Part shown: positions 8,340 to 17,929 of the stretch, one piece after another | How the letters are laid out: every line of letters starts with the position of its first letter | How positions within the stretch are numbered: position 1 is the stretch's first letter | Origin: Anniella stebbinsi | Lineage: Eukaryota; Chordata; Lepidosauria; Squamata; Anniellidae | DNA: 64,000 nt | NCBI GenBank assembly: GCA_029215795.1 | Contig: JARDYH010000002.1 | Span: 295,027,973 to 295,091,972, forward strand | Reading direction: 5' to 3' | The notes under the pieces: generated by a model | Database searches by the model: none | Told to the model about the DNA's origin: nothing | The model's input: the letters and a program-made list of their open reading frames with translations, nothing else | Program-made: the position numbers and the translations under genes

Positions 8340-8384
8340 GGGCTCTGAAACCTCTTCCTATTGGCCAGGGGGCAGGTCACGAGC
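8340..8384 (-). promoter_or_regulatory. Putative proximal promoter of the accessory gene (CCAAT box)
   Basis: ATTGG at 8360-8364 reads CCAAT on the - strand, about 100 bp upstream of the ATG at 8258, in a TTGGCCAGG context. No TATA box was seen between it and the ATG. It lies directly downstream, in the direction of transcription, of the p53-type sites and the ETS array. Confidence 0.45.
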
Positions 8385-8417
8385 TATTCCTTAGCCAACC
8401 GCTGAGGGGGTGTGGGG

Positions 8418-8437
8418 AGACATGCCTGGGCATGTTC
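8418..8437. promoter_or_regulatory. Perfect p53-family response element, copy 1
   Basis: AGACATGCCT followed directly by GGGCATGTTC: two decamers that each match RRRCWWGYYY at all ten positions, with no spacer and with the preferred CATG cores. It lies about 160 bp upstream of the accessory-gene ATG. Binding by p53, p63 or p73 is predicted from the consensus only. Confidence 0.65.
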
Positions 8438-8502
8438 CTGCAGACGTGTCACCCAGACGGCCCCCGTGTTATTCCTTAGCCAACCGCTGAGGGGCTGTGG
8501 GG

Positions 8503-8522
8503 AGACATGCCTGGACATGTTC
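8503..8522. promoter_or_regulatory. Perfect p53-family response element, copy 2
   Basis: AGACATGCCT followed directly by GGACATGTTC: again 20 of 20 consensus positions with no spacer. It differs from copy 1 at one base inside the second half-site, and that change still fits the consensus. Confidence 0.65.
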
Positions 8523-8584
8523 CTACAGAACGTGTCACCCAGAGGGGCCCGTGTTACTGTTGAACCGTTTCCGGCCACCTGGGT

Positions 8585-9003
8585 TTTGTTTACATTCGGC
8601 ACTACCGGTTCCGGCCACATGGCATTTGTTTACCTATGTCACTTCCGGTTACGGCCACAAGAGGGGGTTGCATACCTACGTCACTACCGGTTCCGGCCAC
8701 CTGGCATTTGTTTACCTATGTCACTTCCGGTTCCGACCACAAGAGGGGGTTGCATACCTACGTCACTACCGGTTCCGGCCACCTGGCATTTGTTTACCTA
8801 TGTCACTTCCGGTTCCGGCCACAAGAGGGGGTTGCATACCTACGTCACTTCCGGTTCCGGTCACATGGCATTTGTTTACATTCGTCACTTCCGGTCACGT
8901 GGGTTTGTTTACTTCCGGTCACGTGGTCTTGTTTTGACAGGTGGTGACGTCACTTCCGGCAGCATGGCTTTGTTTACTTCCGGTCACGTGACCTCATTTG
9001 CAT
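8585..9003. repeat. CpG-rich 82-bp repeat array with eight ETS sites, CRE, E-boxes and octamer
   Basis: An 82-bp unit made of two related halves of about 41 bp (one with ACTACCGGTTCCGG and CATTTGTTTAC, one with ACTTCCGGTTCCGG and CAAGAGGGGGTTG) repeats about three times, then breaks up into shorter variants. ACTTCCGG (ETS/GABP type) occurs at 8641, 8723, 8805, 8847, 8887, 8911, 8952 and 8976. The palindromic CRE TGACGTCA is at 8945-8952, fused to an ETS site. CACGTG E-boxes are at 8896, 8920 and 8985. An ATTTGCAT octamer is at 8996-9003. Long + strand frames cross the array only because of the repetition. Likely enhancer and promoter of the viral accessory gene. Confidence 0.8.
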
Positions 9004-9035
9004 AATTGTGACAGCAAGTAGGGCCTATAACTACT
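9004..9035. other. Proposed right terminus of the Polinton
   Basis: Read inward from 9035 the bottom strand begins AGTAGTTATAGG: it starts with the AG typical of Polinton ends and has an AGT-AGT repeat that would suit slide-back priming. The octamer starts about 32 nt inward, close to where adenovirus origins carry their Oct-1 site. The left end is outside the window, so the inverted copy and the 6-bp target duplication (here TCCCTT, 9036-9041) cannot be checked. Confidence 0.4.
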
Positions 9036-9344
9036 TCCCTTCATGTAAATAACTTCCACCACCCTGAAGTAGCGATACTGTGGGGGTTGGCAGTGGAGTG
9101 GTGCCAACTCGGCGCCGTGAAGACAGCCCCTAGGACAGAAAAAGCAAACAAGCTAGGCTGCTTCACGCATTCAGCCCACTTCTAAGCAGTGACAAGATTC
9201 AGGGGTTACAGTGCTTACTCAGGATTCAGTTTCCTAAGGTGGTCACTGGAAACCTAGGGTTTATTTACATATATATACAGGCTGAGCATAACATGAGGGT
9301 TCACAGCATCAACTAAATGGGAGGGGGAATGGCACACGTAAGAA
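9036..9344. other. No recognisable feature (presumed host flank)
   Basis: Unique-looking sequence next to the Polinton. No frame, RNA or repeat recognised. If the terminus call at 9035 is wrong, part of this could still be viral. Confidence 0.4.
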
Positions 9345-9780
9345 GAGCTGTGATGGATCAAATCAACTATTCATCTAGTCCAGTATTCTGTTCACACATT
9401 GGCCAATCAGCTGCCCACAGAAAACCCAAAAGCAGGACATGAGTGCAACAAAACCCTCCCGCCCATGTTTACCATCAACTGGTGAATATAGGCATACTGC
9501 CTCTGATACTGGAGGTAGCATTTGGCCATCAGGACTAGTAGCCATTAATAGCTGTATCCTCCAAAAATTTGTCTAATCTCCTTTCAAAGTCATCCAAATT
9601 GACGGCAATCATTACTTCTGGTGGTAGTGAATTCCATAGCTTGACTATGCACTATGTGAAGAAGTGCTTCTATTTATCTGCACTGACTCTCCCAGCAATC
9701 TGCTTCATGGGATGACCCCAAGTTTCAGTATTATGAGAGCGGGAGAAAACATCTCCCTATCTACTTTCTGCACACTACAA
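9345..9780 (-). mobile_element. CR1-like LINE 3' end, antisense
   Basis: Same family as 62325-62545 (also antisense) and 14455-14830 and 52438-52620 (sense). Landmarks are the TCTAGTCCAGTATTCTGTTCACAC block, the CTGCCTCTGATACTGGAGGTAGCA block, and a decayed coding end (in antisense) whose product resembles a short LINE C-terminus with a GVNSIA-type motif. Diverged and without an open frame. Confidence 0.65.
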
Positions 9781-10084
9781 AGTGCTGTGCACTCAGCCAG
9801 CATTTGCAGGAGCCCCTGCAAGTGCTGGGCAAGTGTGCTTTGCTCATCCCTCACCTTTCCATCATGAGTGAAGCAGATCCCTGGCTGAAACACTGGCTGG
9901 AAAAGCTCCATTTGGTGCTTTGGTCAGGGACCCAGTGATGTGAAGTGATGTGGCCATGCAAATGAGGTGACTTAGAATGGGCATGATCACATCATTAGGC
10001 CTGTGAAAACCTGGATATTGGAGGTTTTCCATCCCTGGCATATGTTAATCCATTTGGATTTGAACTTGGCCTTCCATGACATAG

Positions 10085-10215
10085 ATTCATCAGAGAGAGA
10101 ATCACAGAATTTTAGAGTTGCAAAGCAGGATTTACAATGTAGGGTGCAATGCCCTAATAGATGGTTGTCCTTCAGCCTCTGCTTAAATATTTCCATGGAA
10201 GGAGACATCTTGGAG
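10085..10215 (-). mobile_element. CR1 3' fragment, antisense
   Basis: AGAATCACAGAATTTTAGAGTTGCAA and the following CCCTAATAGATGGTTGTCC block match the reverse complement of a CR1 3' end, like the copy at 35540-35702. Old and diverged. Confidence 0.55.
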
Positions 10216-10219
10216 CTTT

Positions 10220-10335
10220 GATAAATGGGATTCAGAGACGAGAAGAGAGAAGGAGAAGCATAACTTAGCAATGCGCCAATTCCTACTTAAGATTCTGTTA
10301 ATTGACATCTAACTCATTCCTCCTTTTTTGAGAGC
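10220..10335. repeat. Diverged direct repeat of 11468-11580
   Basis: About 110 bp (GATAAAT..., CATAACTTAGCAATGC, CCAATTCCTACTTAA, TCTGTTAATTGA) recur with differences at 11468-11580, about 1.25 kb away. The origin is unknown: either two copies of an old dispersed repeat or a local duplication. Confidence 0.6.
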
Positions 10336-10370
10336 CCACCACCACCTCCAGTCTCTTCCACTATCACACA

Positions 10371-10902
10371 GGCTGCTTTCGGACAACACATTAGTCAATG
10401 GTGGGTTGAGTAGCCAACTCACAGTTGGTTATTTTGTGGGTACTCCCCACACAACATATTCTTCCACAACTGTGGGTGGTTGGGGCTGGCATTGAGTGGA
10501 CTAATAGTCAACCCAGCATTTGACTGACACAGCCCCCACCCCTCTCCCCACCCTCCCTCCTCCTTCAGTCCTCCCAGTTCTATCCCAGCAGCCTCTGCAA
10601 GTTGCACCAGTTGGTACCAGAGTGGCAGCCGCCGCTTTGGTCGCTCTTGCCGCCTGCCTCTATGGGCTTGTGTTTTAACCCACTCACCACACGCCATTAA
10701 CACACTCACCCCTCCACACAACACTTTAAACAACTGGCTTCGTTGTTTCTCTCAGTTGTTTTTCTCAGTGGCTTATTTGGGCAGAATAGCATACTGTCAG
10801 TAGTTTGTGAGCGGCGTGTTACCCTCCACACAACACAATAAGCAACACAACTGATGACTGTCCCCCCCCCCCAGTTGCTTAATGTGTTGTCCGAATGCAG
10901 CC
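10371..10902. mobile_element. Non-autonomous DNA transposon with inverted ends
   Basis: The left end GGCTGCTTTCGGACAACACA is mirrored at the right by TGTGTTGTCCGAATGCAGCC. The interior is C-rich with several internal CAACACA/GTTGTGT repeats and no coding frame. Flanking bases do not give a clear target duplication, so I leave the superfamily open. Confidence 0.65.
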
Positions 10903-12525
10903 ACAGAATCTTACTGTTAGGAAGCTAATCTTTAGCCAGAATCTGCTCCCCAGCAACACAAATTCCCATTTATGAGCACATACACAGTCACATATTCATA
11001 CACAAACATCCATGCTTATGGAACCTTGTGGAGTTACATAGACAAAACCAGACAGATCCTTAACCCAAAAGAGTTTGTAATCTAAAGTAGATAGGGGGAC
11101 AAAGAAAGGGAGGAGAGCGAAAAATAAAGACACATACACAGTCAAATGTGGGTAAATGCAGTTGCACATATGTAAAAATTGGTTACAGTTGAGGAGGATG
11201 AAGGCAATGCTCAGGGGTCACGTCATTAAAGGCTCTTGCTGAAGGCCATCCTGTATGGATTAATGTATTAGAATTACCTTCATTTTTTTAAAAAATATAA
11301 AAATAAAAATAGAATCCACTCCTTAAATTGATATTGCAGAAGAAATTAGCACCACATGAAGAATATATATTTTTCTACTTTGAGGCTTTGACAAATTTAT
11401 TACACCAGTTTGGCATCAGGCTGAAATGCGGATTTGTCAAAGTGTCTTTTAGTTGCATTCTTAGAATGATAAATTGGATACAAAAAAGATGAGAGAGAAA
11501 GAGAAACATAACTCAGCTATGCACCAATTCCTACTTAAAATTCTGTTCATCGATAATTGACTCATTCCTGATTCTTTGAACCAGGCACTTTTTAATGTAA
11601 TGAATGGAAATGTTAAATAAATATATTAATTATACCTTCTGGGAATTGGTATTTATCTGTTATGGTGCATCTTCTGGTTGTTGGGCTCTGTTTGGGGTTC
11701 TTTTTGGGGGGTTTTGTATTTCACTTATTCTAAAAATGCCGAATGATATTGGATTGGATTTCTAAATATGACTATATCTGGCTCCAACCCATTGCGGTTA
11801 TTTGTGTGGGCACTCAAGGTGATGACACAGATTTTTTAATGGAACTTTTTAATGGAACTTTTTCAGCATGGCTCTTCTGAGACATAGAATTGAATAGTTG
11901 CATTTATGATTTGAACATTGTAGGTTTAAATACTAACCTTGTACAGTTAAACAAAGTTCCTTTTTACAATCATAAAATATTCACATAATACATTACTAAG
12001 GCTGTTGAAATTCTTTCAGCCCGAGAGATAAATTCCATTTTTGGAGAAGCTCTTGGAGCCACATTTCAAGGGTAGGAAGGGCCAAAGGCAAAGGGGTGTG
12101 GCCGGCCAAAGGTATAAGGGCTGGGGGCAAAAGTACTCCAATTTCTAACATATCGTAGCTTAAAGCTCTTCCTGCCAGTAACTAAGCCTATGGAGGGCAT
12201 TTCAACCTATTAGAGTGGGAGGAAAAACTGCACAAAAGCCAGGAAGCCACCAAACAATCGGTGATTGGGGGAAAGGGGGTGGGGCCAGGCCGACGGAAGG
12301 GGCCATCTGGGGAACTCCAGAGGGCCAGATTGCAACCCCAGGTGGGCCAGTAGTGGCTCCTGAGCCTGAGGTTCAACATCCCTGACCTAGATGGATTATA
12401 AAATGAACAGAGAGTGACTAGTACCTGAGTTTGTTTTGCGGATTAAGAGCAGGTAGCTATGGTGCAGTTTTTCTTATATGAAGTTCTTTTGTGTATGCTG
12501 AGACAAAGGTTTGAATACTGAAAAC
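10903..12525. other. No gene; AT-rich sequence with one possible old DNA transposon
   Basis: Apart from the direct repeat at 11468-11580, only 12030-12385 stands out: it is G-rich on this strand, contains GGTGTGGCCGGCC and ends CAACATCCCTGACC, like ends of old hAT-type repeats. The rest shows nothing I recognise. Confidence 0.35.
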
Positions 12526-12655
12526 TCTACAGCAAGGGGTGGGCAGAGGGTTTTTGAACTTCAACTCCCAGAAGCCCCTGCCAACATAGCCAATGATCAG
12601 GAATATTGGGTGTTGAACACCTAGAGATTTACTTTGTGCCCACCTCTGCTCACCA
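12526..12655. mobile_element. Short palindromic MITE copy (GGGTAGGCA...TGCCCACC family)
   Basis: Inverted ends GGGGTGGGCAG and GTGCCCACCTCTGCT flank the CTTCAACTCCCAGAAG block shared with the copies near 14023, 41528, 43521, 51010 and 51537. Diverged. Confidence 0.5.
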
Positions 12656-12680
12656 GAACTATTTACAAGGTTTTTAAATA

Positions 12681-12870
12681 CAGCGATTATTTACCATTGG
12701 ATAAGACTTCACTGAACTACCCTGTGAGGTACGTCACTACTATTATACCCACTTTACAGACAGAAACTGCATGTTAGAGATCGCTCGAGACTTGAGATGT
12801 AGTACCTTCTCAAAGTCACACAACAAATCCCTGGCATAAATGGGTCTTGAACCCATGTCTTTGCTCCCAG
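12681..12870 (-). mobile_element. MIR SINE, antisense
   Basis: CCCTGTGAGGTACGTCACTACTATTATACCCACTTTACAGA, then CTCAAAGTCACACAAC and a TCTTGAACCCATGTC block, follow the MIR CORE-SINE in order in reverse orientation. An ancient amniote repeat. Confidence 0.75.
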
Positions 12871-14022
12871 GTCCACATCTAACAATTTCCCCCCTGGATG
12901 GCTCTGCAATGTAAATTCACAGCAGCAAACTGCTGCTTTCACAATGAGCACCTACAACCTGCATCTGTTATATAATGGGGCAGCAAACAATGGTTATGGC
13001 AGCAACTACTTGAATCATGATGGGCCTGGAAGAGTAATCTTCTCCTGTGCAATGCAGTTATGTTATATTCAAGAGACATTTTTGGGGAACAGGACACAAA
13101 CAGAGAAAGGACAAACAGCTCCCATGAGCAGCATCCCATTAGCAGACCTCAATCAGCCCTAACGCCAGGAACAGCAATGCATCTGTTTCTGATTAGTAAC
13201 AGGTTTATAAAGGCAAGCAAGAGCCAGAGTACTTGGGCTTCATTTGCCAAAGTTAGGATTTATATTTGGCAATATTTGTCAATGGTTCCTGGAGCCAACA
13301 CAAAAAGTATATTGATGTTTCAGTGATACTATAGACTCAGAGCTGTCTCATCCACACATTACTCGTTTAAAGGCTGGGGCATGCTGGGAGTTGTAGGATT
13401 TTTTCCTGTCTAAACATGCATAGGATTGTGCCCCAAAAGTGTAGGGTTAGGGAAGTCTATAATCTGGGAATATGCACCATGGATTTCCCTAGCTTTTATA
13501 GATATCCTGAACTTTTCCTGCCTGCCTGAAGCTTATCCATTCCATTGTAGCAAGGAAGAGCTTCTACAGCTTCTTTAGAGACCAAACATACACACACACA
13601 CACACACATACACATCCCCTTTTGCTTTGCATTCCCTATCTTACAATTCAGTTAATCAATAAGATGTTGGAAACATTTCACTTGACCTCTTTCAGTGTGG
13701 TGAGATTTGAAAGAGCATGCTGCCATTGTGCTTCTGCTAAGGTATGCTGGAATTTGACTCCATGGACCCTCTCTGCATTTTTTATAAAGGTCGTGGGATA
13801 ATTGATTGAGTCTAAAAAATGCATCCATTATTAATAATTCAGCAGGTGCTAATTGTTTGGCTCATCTCAGTTTCAACAAGCTTGGTGCTAGAATAATGTG
13901 CAGGGTTATTTTACTTGAAATCACACGAAGAAGCTAGCTTAGTTTACTAACAAGTGCAGCAAAATAGGAACACGGCGGGAATGCCATACAAGAGTGAGAC
14001 CATGGCTCCATCCTGCTCATTG
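12871..14022. other. No gene; (CA)n microsatellite at 13588-13608
   Basis: Short frames on both strands have no recognisable content. A run of CA dinucleotides lies near 13588-13608. Nothing else recognised. Confidence 0.4.
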
Positions 14023-14290
14023 TTGTCTGCCCCAGCCTTCCCCAAGCAGGTGCCCTGCAGATGCATTAGTGACCATTAGCCATGCTTGCTGGGGCAGATG
14101 GGAGTTGAAGTCCAAAACTTCTGGAGGACACTAGATTGGGGCAGGCTGAAGTACACTGACTAGTAGTAGCTTTCCACATTTTCCAGATAGGAATCCTTGC
14201 CAGCCCTACCTGGAGTTGCTGGGATTTTAATCTGAGAATTTCTGTATGTGCCACTGAACTATGCCCCCTCCCTTACTTTGGGAGCAATAT
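14023..14290. mobile_element. MITE copy followed by an antisense tRNA-SINE fragment
   Basis: 14023-14150 carries GGGAGTTGAAGTCCAAAACTTCTGG, the core of the short palindromic MITE family. 14180-14290 has CCAGCCCTACCTGGAGTTGCTGGGATTTTAA and GCCACTGAACTATGCCCCC, matching the reverse complement of the tRNA-type SINE seen at 59611-59805. Confidence 0.5.
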
Positions 14291-14454
14291 GTGGCCTCAG
14301 TCAGCTTGCAAGCAACAAAGAGACGACCAGTTTCTTTGTCAGAGCATAGATAGCATGGCATATATCCTTAAGAATTGAAAATCTGGGAAATGTACATATT
14401 TGGTACTATAATGTATTAATATTCCACTTTAATTTAAAAAATGGTATATCAATG

Positions 14455-14830
14455 GAAGTACGTACATGCATAAATATCTATGGCTTTACTCTGAGCAAAG
14501 CCATGAAATGCTTCTTCCCCCAGCACATAATTGAACTATGGAATTCATTACCACAAGATGTAGGGATGGGCACTAACTTGGAAGGCTTCAGAAGAAAGTT
14601 AGACAAATTTGAAGAGGATAAGACTCTCAATGACTTATAATCAGGATGGCTTTGTGTTACTCCCAGTATCAGAGTCAGTATACCTCTTGCTCAGTACCAG
14701 TTGCTAGAGGACACAATTGGGAGAGTGCTATTGCACACGTGCCCCTGCTTATGGGATTCCATAAGGACAGAATACTGGACTAGATAAGCTTTTGGTTCTA
14801 TCCAGGATGGCTCTTCTTATGCGCTTATGC
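14455..14830 (+). mobile_element. CR1-like LINE 3' end, sense
   Basis: A 62-codon frame (14452-14640) reads ELWNSLPQDVG then GFRRKLDKF, a typical C-terminus of CR1/L2-class LINE ORF2. It is followed by the CCCAGTATCAGAGTCAGTATAC block and a tail near CTCTTCTTATGCGCTTATG. Same family as 52438-52620 and, in antisense, 9345-9780. Confidence 0.7.
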
Positions 14831-15000
14831 AAAAGGTTCCAGGTTCAGTCCCCAGCAACTCCATCTAGGGCTGGTCAAGACATCTGTCTGAAGTCCAGGA
14901 GAGCTGCTGCTGCTCAGTTTAGATGATACTGAGCTAGCTGGAACAATGGTCTGATGCATTATAAGACATCTTCCTAGGATTAGGGTCTCTTAGGTTTGAG
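14831..15000 (+). mobile_element. tRNA-type SINE, 5'-truncated
   Basis: GGTTCCAGGTTCAGTCCCCAGCAACTCC retains the B-box-like part of the tRNA head, followed by GCTGGTCAAGACATC and the ACTGAGCTAGCTGGAACAATGGTCTGA body. Same family as 59611-59805. Confidence 0.6.
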
Positions 15001-15487
15001 CATCTAATTTTCAAAGCAGCTTCTACTGAAAACAAAGAAAAATTTTGCTTTGCAAATAGCCTCACATTGGCTGCTATTTACTGAATATCACCATGCCCCT
15101 GTTCTCTTTAGAAGGCCTATCCTGGTTAATGTGTATTCATATATGAAAGAACAAAATCGAACAAAATCAAGGCCTTCTTCTAAGTATAATTTATGGTCTT
15201 CATTTCTATGACACTGATTTTTTCCAGTACTATATGTGCTTTGACTGCCACCTTGTGGCTATGATGTGGCATGGAAAAATCCTAGTTAAGTACTAGCAAC
15301 AGTTCACATGACTGGGAAAGTAATAGGAGTTAATTCTGGGCAACCTTTCCTCCCAGTGTGCCCTCTGCTGGGTTGTGGGCTCACTTCTATCTGATATGAG
15401 AGTTGACTGAAAGAGATGGGCAACCTGTCATTTGAATTTCTCTTGCACAGTGGCATGGACTTGGTTCAAAAGGTCAGACCAGGTTAA

Positions 15488-15807
15488 TAGGGTGACCAGA
15501 TAAAATCCAGGTCAGGGCTCATGTAACTTTAACAGTTGTAGAGAAAAGGGAATTTCAGCCAGTGTCATTTGTATGCAATTAGTTCCTGGTGAAATTCCCT
15601 CTTCATCACAACAGTTAAAGGTGCATGCACTATACTAGAGTGACCATATACAAAAGAAAGCAGGGCCCCTGCAACTTTAACAGTTGTGATGAAGAGGAAA
15701 TATCACCAGGAACTAATTGCATACAAATGACTCTGGCTCAAATTCCCTTTTCTCTACAACTGTTAAAGTTACATGAGCCCTGACCTGGATTTTATCTGGT
15801 CACCCTA
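15488..15807. mobile_element. Near-palindromic hAT-like MITE, copy 1 (320 bp, subtype A)
   Basis: Starts TAGGGTGACCAGATAAAATC and ends with its mirror image. The left and right halves are reverse complements over most of their length, so the single strand folds into one long hairpin. Flanks AGGTTAA and AGGTTAT are a decayed target duplication. Subtype A has GATAAAATCC at the end, subtype B has ATATGAAAAGG. Confidence 0.85.
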
Positions 15808-15879
15808 AGGTTATATGAGTGAATGTTTGTCAGCAATAAAATGCTGAATTGGGTGTTGTGTTCCCTAAGGCTCCTGGAT

Positions 15880-15980
15880 TGGCCTTCTCTGTTCCAGATG
15901 TTGTTGACTCCAGCTCCCATTATCCCTGACCATTGGCCATAATGGCTAGGGAAGATGGGAAGCAGAATGCAATGACATCT
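15880..15980. mobile_element. Short palindromic MITE fragment
   Basis: CAGATGTTGTTGACTCCAGC, CCTGACCATTGGCCATAATGG and GGGAAGATGGGAAG are the left half and centre of the family seen at 43521-43645. Confidence 0.5.
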
Positions 15981-16303
15981 GAATGGCCATTGCTTCTTCA
16001 CTCCTGCCACACAGCCTATTCAGTTCAAGTTTGCCAGTTCACCAGCCTTGGCTGTTTTGGCCGAATCCTAATTGTTCTCTGTCACAGCTGTAGCCAGGGA
16101 TAGTTTAGAGCAGGGTAGGTGAGAGGATCAATCCGGAAGCACTCTGGGCTCGGTGTAATGCTTTAAATGCATCCTGTCTTTATTCCAGATGTGAAGGCAA
16201 GAACCACCTTTGAGAATAACCAGAATATCGCCCTATTGGGGCATTCTGTTTCAGGGTTCAAAGAACAAAGTGAAGATGAGTAAGCTACATATACCCCAAT
16301 CAC

Positions 16304-17527
16304 TAGGGATGTGCAGCGGATCCGATCCGATCCACGATCCAAATCCAATCCGCCCAAAAATTGGATAAAAATGATCCGATCCGATCTGATCCACCAACCA
16401 TCCGATCTGATCCAATCCGATCCGAAGGCAACCGATCCGGATCGGGGGAAACGGAAAATTGGACACCATTTTGAATGTTTTTCCCCATAGCCTAGTATTG
16501 TGTTACACAAACACCTAGACCTTTTTCATTTTTAAAGATAGAAGGATGAAACATGGGCACTTTGTAGATGGGTTGGGGATAGTTGTATGTGAGAAATTTC
16601 AGAAAGATTGGTGCAGGCATTTTGTGACAATTAATTTTTTAATAATGAACCAGGAATGCCTATAACATTTTCATTTTTAAAGTTCCACACATGAAAATTT
16701 GCCACATTGTAGGTGGTACATTGAGACCCATGCGTGTAAAATTTTAGAAACATAGGTGCTTGCTTTATGTGGCAATTAATTTTAGAAAAAATGGGAAGCA
16801 GTGGGGTAAATACAGTTATGCCTTCAACTTTTTAATTTTTTAAGATACAAACAGGAAACTTGGGCACATTACAGGTACCACTTTGCTTGATATGTGTGTG
16901 AAATTTCAGAAAGCTAGGTCCAGGCATGTAGTGGCAAGGTATTTTTGAAACAATGAGGAAAGAAACACCTATAACTTTTTTATTTTAAAAGTTAGAAGAC
17001 TGAAAGTTTGTAGATGGGTTAGGGGTAGTTATCTGTCAGAAATTTCAGAAAATTGGGTCCAGGCATTTGGTGGCTACGAATTTTTTAGATTAAAAGTTAC
17101 AAAAGTTTTTCCACAGAGGCTTGGGCTGTCAATTGCACCCTGCTCCCCTCCCCCTCCCTCTTTTATCTGTCAAAACTCCGTGTTGTTGTAACCTTTAATC
17201 TAAAAAAATCATAGCCACCAAATGCCTGGACCTATCTTTCTGAAAATTCTCTCAGATAACTACCCCTAACCCATCTACAAAGGGCCCAAGTTTCATCCTT
17301 CTATCTTTAAAAATGAAAACGTTATAGGCGTTTGTGTAACACAATACTAGGCTATGGGGAAATGCATTCAAAATGGCGTCCGATCCGAAAATCGGACATC
17401 CAATTTTCGGATCGGAATCGGATCCGATCTGATCCAGTGGACTCTGATTTTTTCCGATCCAATTTTTTTTTTTAAAAAAAAATCCGATCCAATTCCGATC
17501 TGATTTTTCTGTCTGTGCACATCCCTA
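16304..17527. mobile_element. Foldback hAT-like element with GATCCGATC subterminal repeats
   Basis: 1224 bp between perfect 8-bp target duplications CCAATCAC (16296-16303 and 17528-17535). Ends are TAGGGATGTGCA and its complement. Both subterminal regions are packed with ATCCGATCC-type motifs, and the outer ~300 bp on each side are inverted copies of each other. The centre holds about four diverged ~150-bp direct repeats around GAAATTTCAGAAAG. No transposase frame. The 8-bp duplication and TAGGG ends point to hAT. Confidence 0.88.
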
Positions 17528-17639
17528 CCAATCACTGTGCTCATTGTTCTCTATATTGGGCTGAACTTCTGCAGTGGGCAGCCTCTGCTAACAGTCGAAG
17601 CCCCCTGCACAATGTAGAGTCCTGAATTTCAAGAGTGAT

Positions 17640-17895
17640 CTGGTTTGCATGATTGCAGGGTGGTTAATAAGTCATGGTGGCTCATTTCCCAAGCTGCACA
17701 TGTCAGTGGTGTGTCCCGGGGGGCTTGTATTATTTATATCAGCAGCACAGCTTGTCGTATCATGCGAAACTCGCCAGGGTGGTTTGTTACCCATAGCTAA
17801 CAAGTTACCCCAAACTCTACAGAAGCCCATGAGTTCTGGATGGCTTGTTACCCATGGCAACAAGCCACTCTGACCAGGTTTGCATGACCGACAAG
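17640..17895. mobile_element. Fragment of a non-autonomous DNA element
   Basis: Repeated TTTGCATGA, GGTGGTTAATAAGTCATGG and GGCTTGTTACCCATGG blocks resemble the inner part of the palindromic element at 54873-55232. Ends not defined. Confidence 0.35.
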
Positions 17896-17929
17896 CCACA
17901 TTGGCAAAGGTAATTATGCTAATTAGGCT

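Larger units (their letters stand above)
8385..8556. repeat. 85-bp tandem duplication carrying the p53-type sites
   Basis: Two adjacent copies of an 85-86-bp unit that starts ATTCCTTAGCCAACCGCTGA and ends CCCGTGTT. They differ at a few positions. Each holds one complete p53-type response element. Confidence 0.85.

Noticed and set aside
8412..9005. Three overlapping + strand frames of 100-197 codons across the repeat array
   Set aside because: All read the same CpG-rich 82-bp units in different frames; the product is a low-complexity repeat with no start context or homology. The regulatory motif content explains the sequence.
1..9035. Exogenous adenovirus or contaminating virus contig
   Set aside because: The integrase with chromodomain, the Polinton gene order and continuity with SINE- and LINE-bearing DNA point to an integrated Polinton.
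9664..9911. Opposing frames of 67-68 codons as a host exon
   Set aside because: They fall on an antisense CR1-like LINE tail and beyond it, have no splice-site support and no known domain.
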